Below, piece after piece: positions 10,101 to 18,800 of a stretch of 64,000 nt of DNA (positions are counted from its first letter, which is position 1; each line of letters opens with the position of its first letter). Made by a program: the position numbers and the translations under genes. A model generated the notes under the pieces. That model ran no database searches. It saw only the letters and a program-made list of their open reading frames with translations, and was not told the origin of the DNA. The DNA lies in assembly GCA_032718565.1 (NCBI GenBank), contig JAVGVS010000023.1:434873-498872 (forward strand), written 5' to 3'. This stretch comes from Distichodus sexfasciatus. Taxonomy: Eukaryota > Chordata > Actinopteri > Characiformes > Distichodontidae.

Positions 10101-12480
10101 AGTTAAAAACTGAACGTGTAGCAACTGTACCTGGAGTTTTAGTGACCGGGTAGCTGAGGAACGGTGCATCTGTAGGAAGATTCGATGAAGAGGGTAAGAA
10201 TGCCTGTATTTCCTGCTGTACATCTTTCTCCTGGTGTGGGGAAGCACCCTGAGATGCTCTCTTTTAGACGTATTGACTACTGCAGGTTTAGATTCTGAAT
10301 TTTAAACGGTTTCCTGTCCAGACTGATTAACAGAGAGAATGATTAAGTCAAAGGTCCCAGTGTCTGCAGGTTTGTGGGCACAACAAAGCACAAATACACC
10401 TAATTTCACTGTACATTTTAAACTGATTGTTTGCCATTTTGAACACAGCACAGCACAGTGAAATGTGACCTCTGCATTTCACCCATCTACAAAGGTGCTG
10501 TGGGCAGCTTTTTGGCAGCACCCAGGGAGCAGTGCATGGGGACAGTACCTTGGACTGTTTCGCTACCAACTGCTCATTGATTAGTATGCTTTTGCTTAAA
10601 GACATGTGAGGATTGATTTATTAAAGTGAAGTAGGTTAAAGGAACTCAGCAAAAACTTTTGAGACGTTGGTGGCGGTGGGGTGTTGGCCCCATGATCTAA
10701 AGATTACGAGTTGAACCAGGGTAAGTTACCACTGAGGTACTCATGAGCAAAGGTGCAGATCCCCAAGCACTGCTCCCGAGTAGCTTGTTGCTGCTTCCTT
10801 ACTGTCCTTCTTGCGGATAGGTTAAATGCAGAGGTCACATTTTGTTGTGGCGTGCTGTCCTGTGGTGTGTTCATAATGACAAATAATCACTCACTTTTTT
10901 AGTTGTCTAGTACAAAACGCTGTAAAAAAAAAAAAAAAAGAAAAAAGAAAATGAAAAAGGGTACATTTTTTGTTTAACCATCTTTATTTGCTCCTTTAAA
11001 ACCACAAACAACTAAACATGTAATTTTTAAGAACAAATTTGTTCCTTCCATGTTGGACTGACTGCATGTTCAAAGGTGTAAAGGTGTAATTTTGTTGTTC
11101 TTATTTTTGGTCCCGCTGGTACAAAAAGTTTTTGTTTTAGTTAATCATGCATTTTCACTAATCATCTCAGACTTTGGATTGTGAAATGCCTTATTGTTCT
11201 AAAAACATTATAAAAGAAATTCAATATTTCAGTGAAGACTCCTCTTACTTGCTGTTCTTTAGTGATGTGACTGAGCTGACACTCTTTTTCCAAGCGTATT
11301 ATTAGCTGAGTCTGGTTATTCAGAAGAAAGGCCAGGAACTCGTACTTCCTCTCCAGCTCTCTGTAGTTGTTGGAAACCTCTTGAACCTGTAGACAGATAT
11401 AGGTAGATGAAGCCTCAAAGTTTTAAGGTTGAGCTTATATCAAATTGAATTGTTTTAATGTTTCTGGCAATGGGTAGCAAAAATTAGATTAATGTTGTTG
11501 GAATTTGATATGATTGATGGCTGCAATATTTCATATGACTTTCATATGATGCGTGTGAAGTTCAGTTTTACTTAGGAGAACAAATCTTAAGGATAAAATA
11601 TAGGTGAATCTTCATGAAAACTGAACAAGTATGTTGTAGGGATGGTTGGTTAATGAGGCCCACTGATAGTAACATTAAAAGTTTGCCCACATGACTTCAG
11701 GAAAATCACATTCACAAGTTGATTTGAGCATTAATGACAAACGACAAGTTTGAGCTGCTGGGTGTGTGGTCAATTTTTAGATTTTTAGAGCTGTTCCTTG
11801 ATTCTGAGTTACCTGTAACTTGAATTTGAGGAATCTGTTCTTTCTTTTTTTGACGTTTCTGACCTGCGAGTATAGTTGGGCATACAACCTCAAATCAAAT
11901 CAACGATTACCTTACCTCAATTGCGATTAATGATGAACTATTTTATTATTGTTTTTTTGTTTGGCTTCATCCTCATAGTTAACTGACAAGGTTTTTGTAC
12001 TGTAAATTTGTTCAGTATTATTTGAAATGAAAACATGCATGAAACAGTGCTTATCTTATTTTGAATTTGAAGTGGCAATTCGATGAACTCCCAGCTCTAC
12101 CTGTGAGGTGGCACGTTCCTCAACAGATCCTCCAGGCGTGCTGCCTCGGCTTGCTCACTGCTTGGATAATCTCCTGTAGCAGTTAGGCGTGCAGCTGGGG
12201 CAGTCCAGCGGGCATTCATGTTGCTACTCTCTCCCTGCGTGAGCCCCACCTGGCTCGCCAGCAACTGCCCTGCTCTAACCGGCCTCCCGCAGTCTCTCCA
12301 GTGCTCCTGCTGACCCAGCTGATCCCACCTTTAGCCGTCTCTGAGCTGTTCGCCCGTGCCGTCTCTGTGCTCCCGCTTCGCCCCCTTCAGTTTCTGCTGG
12401 GGCACGATGAAGACAGCGGCTGGCTTTAGCAGTTGGAAAAGCCCAGGACAGCGTTTGAAGGGCACTGCGGTGTTGCGGTG
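3967..12480 (-). CDS. angptl6: Angiopoietin-like 6; N-terminal exon looks broken
   Basis: Secreted angiopoietin-like factor. Intact coding exons, in transcript order: 11249-11386 (coiled coil), 10131-10248 (linker), 5889-6082, 5116-5386 and 3967-4151 (fibrinogen-like domain). All junctions keep phase and give 301 residues plus stop. The domain starts at GPWRDC, includes GGWTVIQRR and the cysteines of SGNCAHY and YHMCAHSNLNGVW, and ends in MMIKPI. GGHYRSRYQDGVYWAEF and the SYSL ending point to ANGPTL6 rather than ANGPTL1 or 2, and the ppan neighbour agrees. The expected first coding exon, with signal peptide and FIVPQQ motif, is at about 12101-12480 but carries a stop and frame changes, so I see no intact start. 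The gene is either N-terminally decayed or has an undetected alternative start. It is divergent from ppan. Confidence 0.85.
4771..5006 (-). mobile_element. tRNA-derived SINE (family 1)
   Basis: A minus-strand copy. Its tRNA-like head has a B-box-like stretch (GGTCGCCAGTTCAAATCCC) and its body contains GGTCACACTTTG and CACAATGACAAATAATCACT at the tail. Related copies lie at 10421-10580, 10668-10900, 34793-34985, 43040-43170 and 55215-55400. Confidence 0.7.
5116..5386 (-). CDS. angptl6: angptl6 fibrinogen-like domain, middle exon
   Basis: Acceptor CCACCACAG and donor TCAG/GTAATC. The exon encodes QGFGNLDGEYWLGLEHLY, then MEDWQGRQAFAEYDSF and LGSYQGNAGDSLSWHANKAF, ending DRDKDAYSG. It is in phase with both neighbours. 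Confidence 0.93.
5889..6082 (-). CDS. angptl6: angptl6 start of fibrinogen-like domain
   Basis: The exon encodes GPWRDCQHVLDSGETTSGIY through WCEHGRAQGGWTVIQRR to FRTWEQYK. The donor is the less common AAG/GTCTGC. The first codon is shared with the linker exon at 10131-10248. Confidence 0.92.
6300..6384 (+). mobile_element. SINE 3'-tail fragment (family 2)
   Basis: A short copy of the teleost SINE tail CTCTGGATAAGAGCGTCTGC-TAAA-GCTGTAAATG, 5'-truncated. The full version is at 40557-40760. Confidence 0.65.
6385..6833 (+). repeat. Left arm of a large inverted repeat
   Basis: This arm is the reverse complement of 8088-8378 at about 85-90% by eye. Shared blocks include TTTGATAAACATAGCAAATT, GCTGCTCATTAGAGTAGATC, CACGAGGGATC and GCGGGATTATAAAATATGAA. 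The arm is interrupted by an insertion at about 6533-6704 starting with AAGATTCAAG repeats, which is absent from the right arm. Both arms lie in the intron between the linker and fibrinogen-domain exons of angptl6. Confidence 0.85.
6533..6704 (-). mobile_element. LINE/SINE tail inserted in the left arm
   Basis: A segment starting AAGATTCAAGATTCAAG and followed by ATTTTATTTGTCACATGC, a common teleost retroelement tail in reverse orientation. It interrupts the inverted-repeat arm between ...GCATTTC and TCTGGATC, so it inserted after the inverted repeat formed. Confidence 0.55.
6886..7456 (-). mobile_element. Poly(A)-tailed retro-insert with 13-bp TSD
   Basis: AGCAATGGTTTCT at 6886-6898 is repeated exactly at 7444-7456, flanking a 545-base segment. 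On the minus strand the segment ends with AATAAA, about 36 bases of sequence and then an A-rich tail (6899-6922 in plus orientation). This is target-primed reverse transcription of a polyadenylated RNA. The body has an (AAT)n run (about 7107-7137) and GC-rich sequence at 7240-7440 with no clear protein. It may be a LINE 3' end or a retrocopy of an mRNA 3' end. Confidence 0.8.
7107..7137. repeat. (ATT)n microsatellite
   Basis: About ten uninterrupted ATT units inside the retro-insert. Confidence 0.95.
8088..8378 (-). repeat. Right arm of the large inverted repeat
   Basis: Reverse complement of 6385-6833 without the inserted segment. The two arms enclose about 1.25 kb, of which 545 bases are the retro-insert. 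Confidence 0.85.
8381..10130. other. angptl6 intron, no gene seen
   Basis: AT-rich intron sequence. 9050-9300 holds self-similar GTAGCTA-rich stretches typical of a decayed DNA transposon, but no clear termini. No coding signal. Confidence 0.5.
10131..10248 (-). CDS. angptl6: angptl6 linker exon
   Basis: The exon encodes a low-complexity Q/S/P/T-rich linker ending ...YPVTKTPG, which joins in phase 1 to GPWRDC. The donor is CCAG/GTACAG. I chose acceptor CTCAG at 10250-10249. An alternative AAAAG 12 bases upstream would add four residues in the same frame. The assignment rests on phase and on human ANGPTL6 having a similar proline/threonine-rich linker just before GPW. Confidence 0.75.
10421..10580 (-). 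mobile_element. SINE family 1 copy, minus
   Basis: Shares ACACAGCACAG, AAATGTGACCTCTGCATTTC-ACCCATC, GGCAGCTTTTTGGCAGCACC and GGGGACAGTACCTTG with the copies at 4771 and 10668. The tRNA-like head is mostly missing. Confidence 0.6.
10668..10900 (+). mobile_element. SINE family 1 copy, plus
   Basis: Runs from GGCGGTGGGGTGTTGGCCCC (A-box region) through GGTTAAATGCAGAGGTCACA to ATGACAAATAATCACTCACT at the tail. Nearly full length. Confidence 0.7.
11249..11386 (-). CDS. angptl6: angptl6 coiled-coil exon
   Basis: Forty-six codons (VQEVSNNYRELERKYEFL to ECQLSHITKEQQ) with leucine heptads. These match the oligomerisation coiled coil before the ANGPTL6 linker, including an NQT(Q)LI-RLE motif. Acceptor CTACAG, donor CAA/GTAAGAG, phase 0 at both ends. 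Confidence 0.85.
12101..12480 (-). pseudogene. angptl6: Degraded angptl6 N-terminal exon
   Basis: One frame reads FIVPQQKLKGA at about 12412-12380, the motif that follows the first conserved cysteine in ANGPTL1/2/6. Another frame just upstream holds a signal-peptide-like ALQTLSWAFPTAKASRC without an ATG. The FIVPQQ frame stops at TAA 12333-12331, then resumes with LLASQVGLTQGESSNMNAR and, after further shifts, LPQLHA, LLQEIIQA and ARLEDLLRNV. A donor CACAG/GTAGAG lies at 12101, but the reading phase there does not match the next exon. Fragments of one coiled-coil exon thus lie in several frames. The exon is either decaying or carries assembly indels. Confidence 0.65.
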
Positions 12481-13334
12481 TCAGAGAACTCAACAAAATT
12501 TTCGATTGCCAACGTTAGCAATCCGAGAAAGACCAGTAAATGTTTCTCCATTGGCATTGGCGGATGTTTAAAGGATGTTTAATTCATCTACTGAAAGGGG
12601 AAATTAATAAAAAATAAATAAATAATTGTCATTAGCAAGATCATGTCAATTAGAATTTCTAAATTCTATATTCTTGCCCAGGCCTTGGCTCTGCTAGCAC
12701 TGTTACAAATACAGATTTTTGACACATTAAAGTGGTCAACAACCATCCAGCAAAAGTATCCACAATCATCTATAATTCAAAATCCAGATGTGGCAAAGAT
12801 GACCAATGCATAGAGCTTACTTAAAATCTCTACATTTATTTCCATGGTGGCCTCAGTTACAGACCAGAGAATATTGGCCCAGTTCAGTCTGAATCTAAAC
12901 CAGTCTCTCCAAGAACTACTAACCAGTCTTTGAAATTCGGAAATGGAAGTTTATCAAGCAAAAACAATGCATTTCTAATGCTGCCACTCCGATTAAAGAA
13001 GAAGCCTCATGAAGAATGTTACACTGAGACAAGATACTGTCTGAACTCAACTGAGAGTGGCTGCAGCTTTGATACGTTCCAGATGCTCCTATTTAGCTCT
13101 GGAAGGCCTGAGTCTATTGCTGGGCTAATTAGCAGGTCAACATGAGCAAAGCCACGGTCAACAGAAAAGCAGTCCCAGGAAACAATCTCCAAACTCTTCC
13201 TCAACTCATGATGGAATGTTAAGTCGATGCGTAACAAAATGAAACTCTTAACAACATTCTTACTTGCCCAGCACACATGATGGAACTGAACTGAATATAT
13301 TGATTCATTAATTAAACAATAAGTTGAGCACCAG

Positions 13335-13545
13335 ACTGTTTATATAGGAGGTGGTAGTGCAGTGGTTAAAACCCAGCGCTGGTGACCATGAGAGTGAGGG
13401 TTCGAATCTCAGAAGTCAGGCAATACAATCCACTGGGGTCCTGAGTAAGACCCTTAACCCCAAGAGATTACTCATTAGACTGTACACTGTAATTAGGAGA
13501 AAATGTTGAAAAGGTAAAAAGTCTTGCTAAATGTCTAAAAAGGTC
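13335..13545 (+). mobile_element. SINE family 2 copy
   Basis: tRNA-like head with GTGGTAGTGCAGTGGTTAAA and B box GGTTCGAATC at 13399-13408, then CCTGAGTAAGACCCTTAACC-CC and a degraded AAATGTCTAAA tail. Confidence 0.7.
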
Positions 13546-14589
13546 AAATACAAAATAAATATGATGGCGTACAGTGTTTCTAGTTTGCAATCACTGTACA
13601 TACACCTAAGCTTCATTAAACAAGTTATCAATGCAAACCATTGACATTATGGCTAATCCAGCATCAAGTTGTCTTGTCTGGAAATATTGCCTTACCTGGA
13701 TAATAATAAGACTTCTGCTGGAGTCTTGATGCTGTGATGTTCTGTCTGGGTGGCGTTCTTAACGCATAAACAAAATCTGCTTAGTACATCTGAAAAATCA
13801 AAAAAGTGCTGGTGAGAATTACAAGAGATGAGTCTCAACAAAGGCCGGAAAAAGAATAGCCGAATCATAGCATATTTCCGGCTCTTAGAGATCTTTCGAG
13901 TAAAGTGTTGGATGATAAGAGCAGTGCACAGCATACAGACAGTGGGGGTTTTAAAGCAGGCTTGGAAGGTCAGCCCCCGAGGTGGACTCTGTAAACAAAG
14001 AGTAGAGAGTAATTATAAAGTAGCCTAATGACACCTCCTCCCTCTTTCCTGCTTTAGAATCTCCTAAACTCCACTCTGTGTCCTCCTTCCTCATTATATC
14101 TACATTCTGGTTTGTAACACATCCACAGAATCATGCTCCAACCTCAGATTTCATGTTTGAGGAGGCAGGGTAAAAGCAGTGCAAAGATGCTACAGTTGAT
14201 TGGTTTATTAGTAGCCACACTTTCACAAAACTGCAAAAAAGCTCTTAGATTTTTTGGTCTCAGACCCAGAATCCACAGATTCATTGACACCTTCTTCTAC
14301 ACCTTCTTCTTCTTCTTTTCACTTGCTTTAAGCAGCCAAACAGCCTAGGAGGAGTTTCACAAAAGTTGGTTTTGCATATTATGCAAAAATGTCAAAAAAC
14401 TACCCAACTGCACAGTTGATGCACATCACCTAGATCAATGACACCAAACCAGGATTTGGGTGCAATAACAATCAGTAAATCAGTTTTAGTCTCAAGCTGT
14501 CACACCCTTTGTGTTAGCTTCAAAATCTTTACACATTTATATATGAAACTGATGACACCTTTACTTTCAATTACACGCCTTCAAAGTCA

Positions 14590-14690
14590 AAAGTCAGAGA
14601 GTCAAAGTCGCTTTATTGTCATCTCTGCTATATACTGTACAGATACATAGAGGAAAGGCGAACTGACGTGTCAGGTTATTTCAGTACAAA
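14590..14690 (+). mobile_element. Retroelement tail fragment
   Basis: Contains GTCAAAGTCGCTTTATTGTC-ATCTCTGC, a widespread teleost LINE/SINE 3' motif in reverse orientation. No 5' part is visible. Confidence 0.5.
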
Positions 14691-14842
14691 TATGACAAAG
14701 AACAGTAGAACAGAGAATAAATAGGCAGTGTACGACTAACGACTATGGAATAGACAATAATAAGTAAAAATACTGAAATATACATAAAACAATATACATT
14801 TTAAACCAGACAATATACAATATACATTTTAAACTAGACAGG

Positions 14843-14849
<7 letters not shown>

Positions 14850-14909
<60 letters not shown>
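14850..14909. repeat. (AT)n microsatellite
   Basis: About 29 AT units. Confidence 0.97.
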
Positions 14910-14913
<4 letters not shown>

Positions 14914-14971
14914 GAGGCTAGAGACAGACATAGAGGTAAACATGTTTGTCAAGTCAGGATGCAGTATTCTT

Positions 14972-15206
14972 AACAGGTTGAAATTGACATTTACACTGAA
15001 TGTGCAAGAGGTAGAGTTATAATAGACAGATACTATATCCGGACTATTTTCAAGTACAATGTTCAGTATATGTGCAAATATGCAAACATTTAAACAGGTG
15101 CAAACTGACATTTTACATTGGATGTGCACGAGGTAGAAGGTTATAATATGACATACTATATTCGGCTATTTATGTGTACAATGTTTCAGTGTATGTGCAA
15201 ACATTT
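14972..15206. repeat. Tandem duplication, about 120-bp unit, two copies
   Basis: Units at 14972-15092 and 15093-15206 both start AACAGGT and end ATGTGCAAA...CAAACATTT, with about 80% identity by eye. Confidence 0.75.
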
Positions 15207-15675
15207 GTAAAGCAGCATATAATGTTTGTGCAAATAAGTGGCAGCAGTGCAGTATCATAACAGTAGTTATTGTGCATCAAAGTGACGGTGGTGTGTAAAG
15301 TAAGGTGCAGTAAAGTGCAGTGGTGCAACAGAAACATATTAAACTGGTAGCCAGTTGCTATAAATGTGCTTATTTAATTTAATTACCGTTTATTGTATTT
15401 TGTAAGTGCCATGGACTTTTTTTTAATTTTCCAAGTTCAAAAATTCTTTGCTTTGTAGCACCATATTGTTCTGTACTCAGTGACAGTACGCTGAAATGTA
15501 GACGACATTTTAAACTGCGTTTCCACGCAGCCCCTGGCTTGTGCGTGTGAATACGTGACCGCCTGTTTTCACACCTTTTTCGGGGGAGGTTACGTCTGTG
15601 TTCCGTCCGCTTCGTGTTACCAGTAGAGCCGCGCTCCAGGCCTGGCGGTGGCGCTGCAAAAACATGCCAACTTCT

Positions 15676-15724
15676 CTTCCGGTTCCGTTCGTCTCTCCCT
15701 CTGCGCGTGCGCGCGGCCCACGTG
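15676..15724 (+). promoter_or_regulatory. ppan core promoter motifs
   Basis: In a GC-rich, CpG-dense stretch 130-180 bases before the ppan ATG there is an ETS-like CTTCCGG (15676-15682), an NRF1-like TGCGCGTGCGC (15702-15712) and a perfect E-box CACGTG (15719-15724). These suit a housekeeping, Myc-responsive ribosome-assembly gene. That link is inferred from motifs only. Confidence 0.5.
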
Positions 15725-15851
15725 GTGTGCGCTACGCGAGGCGAGCACGCGGCAGAGAACCCAGCACGCGCCTCTGATGTTTATTAATATTAATTTATGA
15801 GAGATTTAGCGCCGAATTCCACAGACGGGATTTATTTGATCATTTGGAGAA

Positions 15852-18800
15852 ATGGGGAAAAACAAGGTGAGAAGTTGGGCAATATAGCACTGTAATAACG
15901 ATCTGCTCTAAGCGAAGGCTAATGCGATGTTCGGTTCTCTAAATAAAGTCATGGTCGTTATTAAAATACTAATAACTTTAAGTTTTGTTTTTTTTTTACT
16001 GGTTATGACATGTTATATGTTAATATTTGAAAGTCCTTCGCAGTCTGATGGGACTGTAGTTGATCGAGTATTCGTTTCCCCTTTAAATCTCCTGTGAAGT
16101 GTATTTATAATAATTACATATCGATATAAAAACGTGTCATGGTTTCGTGCGATCGATCGTTTGCCATTTAAAAATCAGTATAAAAATCACGTCTGTACGA
16201 TCCACTGTCAGTGTTGAGACCACGATACAGGCATAACTAATATAATTATAATTGATGTATAGTAATAATTCAATTTCCATAGGTTTAACTGTTAACATGA
16301 ACTTCAATGTTGATCAAATTAAATTAGGGAAGTACTTGAAATGGAAGTAAATACTCTGTTAGCCCAGAATGTTATGAAAAAAAAGTATTCTGAAAACACT
16401 TGTGTGCATGTAAACATGTAAAGTTATTATATATTTTTATATTTTTTATGAATACAGTTCCATTTATTAACTCTTAAAAAAACATTTTAATGTGTGCAGT
16501 ACTGAGAACCTTCTGCAAAAAGATGTTACAAAGCACTGTTATATCATGAAAATGTTTGCATAATACATGATTTATAAAACACTGATTTACTTAATATATA
16601 AAAATCACGCTGCCTATTTAAATAAAAATGCTTACTCTCTGCTGTGCTGTTCTTTATACACTATATGCAAAGGAGCAATGACAGCTTTTCTATATATTAT
16701 AGACTAAGAACCAGAAGAAGGCTCGTGCCACCAACAACCGCGTTGCCGAAGAGGCTTATGGGACCGTGCCGCATTCCTTTGTCTTCCATCGTGGCCAAAT
16801 CGGCAAGAACGTCGGTCAACTGGTTATGGACATGCGGCGTGTCATGGAGCCTTACACAGCCCGGTCCCTGAAGGTGCAGCCATTAGGCATTTTGTTATGT
16901 GTTCTTTCCCAGTCAAAACATTTCAGCGTATTCCATGATGCTACGTTTCCCCCCCTCTTTTATTGCAGGTTCGGAAGAAAAATGTCCTAAAGGATTATGT
17001 AACAGTCGCAGGACCCCTGGGAGTCTCACACTTCATTGTGTTCACTAAAACTCCGACCACTGTCAACATGGTAAGAGATTGTTCTCATTTATGCCATGAC
17101 AGAACTAGATAGTTAATGCTTAGATGCTTTACATCTTATTTATGATGCTTTTCAAATAATTGCCCAGTCCTACATCAAGCTCATTTGTTGCAATCATTTT
17201 AAGTTATAAAAGAGCTACTAACATCATTACTTTTTTCTTTCCCAGAAACTGGCCCGACTCCCCAAAGGCCCCACTCTCTACTTCCAGGTGACCAAGGTAT
17301 AACAAACTCAACTTTCCACTTCCAACTTTTATTTTTCAGTTGCAGTAAAGGCCTGCAGACCCAAATGATGACATTTGATTATGTTGACTGTTAAGTGATG
17401 CTTCAAAGTAAACGCACTGATGCGTCTGCTGTTTCCATTTGAGTAGGAAATGTCAGTGTTTAGTGCCGCAGAATAATACGCGCATCTCTTTCCTTCACAG
17501 TACTCCCTCATTAAGGACGTGGTTTCGTCTTTAAAGAGGCAAAGAATGCACGAGCAGCAATTTACTCACAGTCCATTGCTGGTGCTGAGCAACTTTGGCA
17601 TGGAGGGAATGCACATCAAGCTGATGGCTACCATGTTCCAGAACATGTTCCCCTCCATCAACGTGCACAAGGTATCTGTCTGTCTACATAAGCAGCATGT
17701 CGTTTGGCGGTGGGCGATTTACAAAACTGCAAAAGCATATTTTTTAAGAGACAGATCTGAGGTATTGGGGCAGCACATCCCTATTTCAAAATACCAAAAA
17801 TGTCATTAACACAAACCTTATGAACAGATGACGATTGTATAGTCTCCTGAGATCAACTGTGACTGGATTAACACTCTGACGGTTTCCTTCATGCTGCATC
17901 ACTCTTCTTATTTTTTTGGCTTGTTTCTTTACCCTGTTTTTTCTCCAAGGTTAACCTCAACAGCATTAAAAGGTGCGTGTTGGTCAGTTACGACTCTGCG
18001 TCGGGGGAGATCGAGTTCCGCCACTAGTGAGTAAACCCTTCCTCTCTTCCTCATTGACTTCATCTTTGTGATGGAGAGCATGTGATGAAAACTTTTTAAA
18101 CATGATCCCTGAATGGTTTCAAAGTAAACGCACTGATGCCTCTCGCCACACTGTGTGGGTTGCTGATTTTCGCGAGGTTTTCGCTGAAGTCCTTCTGCTC
18201 TCCTCTGCCCCCTGCAGCAGCCTGAAGGTGGTGCCGGTAGGAATGAGTAAGGGAGTGAAGAAGCTCATGCAGGAGAAGTGCCCCAACATGAGCAAGCTGG
18301 AGGACATCAGCGAACTGCTCCTCAAGTGAGTAGCAGAGGGACTGAGTAGATTGGGAGAAATGTTGTGAATTTTTGTTGCTGAGATTTAATTAATAAGTTA
18401 CTTTTTACTTTTATTAGCTGTAAAAAAAAAGAAAGAAAGAAAGAAACAGTAGATAGCATGTTGGTGTAAAACTAACTTTAAAATTAGATTTTTTACTATA
18501 TTTTCGTATTGCCAAATATTTGTTATAATACCCTTTATGCCACCAAATATTTGTGTGTTCCCCCCATACCTTTAAAGTCCCAACTTGTACCAAACTTATT
18601 GCCTAATAGCTGTGGACATTTAGTTTATGCTGGTTTATATCGAACGATAAACCAGCTTTGCCGCAGTGCCACTTCCCATGCATAACCAGTTGGGCATGTG
18701 AGCATTTACAGATTGGCTCCATAGATCGGCCCAGTGCCACTGATACCCAATCCAGCTATTTAAGTCGTTATTGGACTGATATCCGATCCACGTATCAGAT

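Larger units (their letters stand above)
12500..15500. other. Intergenic between angptl6 and ppan
   Basis: No gene recognised. The stretch holds a SINE at 13335-13545, a retroelement-like tail at 14590-14690, an (AT)n run and a 120-base tandem duplication. Short open frames at 12.9-13.3 and 13.7-14.0 kb have no resemblance or splice support. Confidence 0.55.

Noticed and set aside
12930..13934. Open frames as candidate intact angptl6 first exons
   Set aside because: None has a signal peptide followed by an RC-x-FIVPQQ-like motif or a donor in the right phase.
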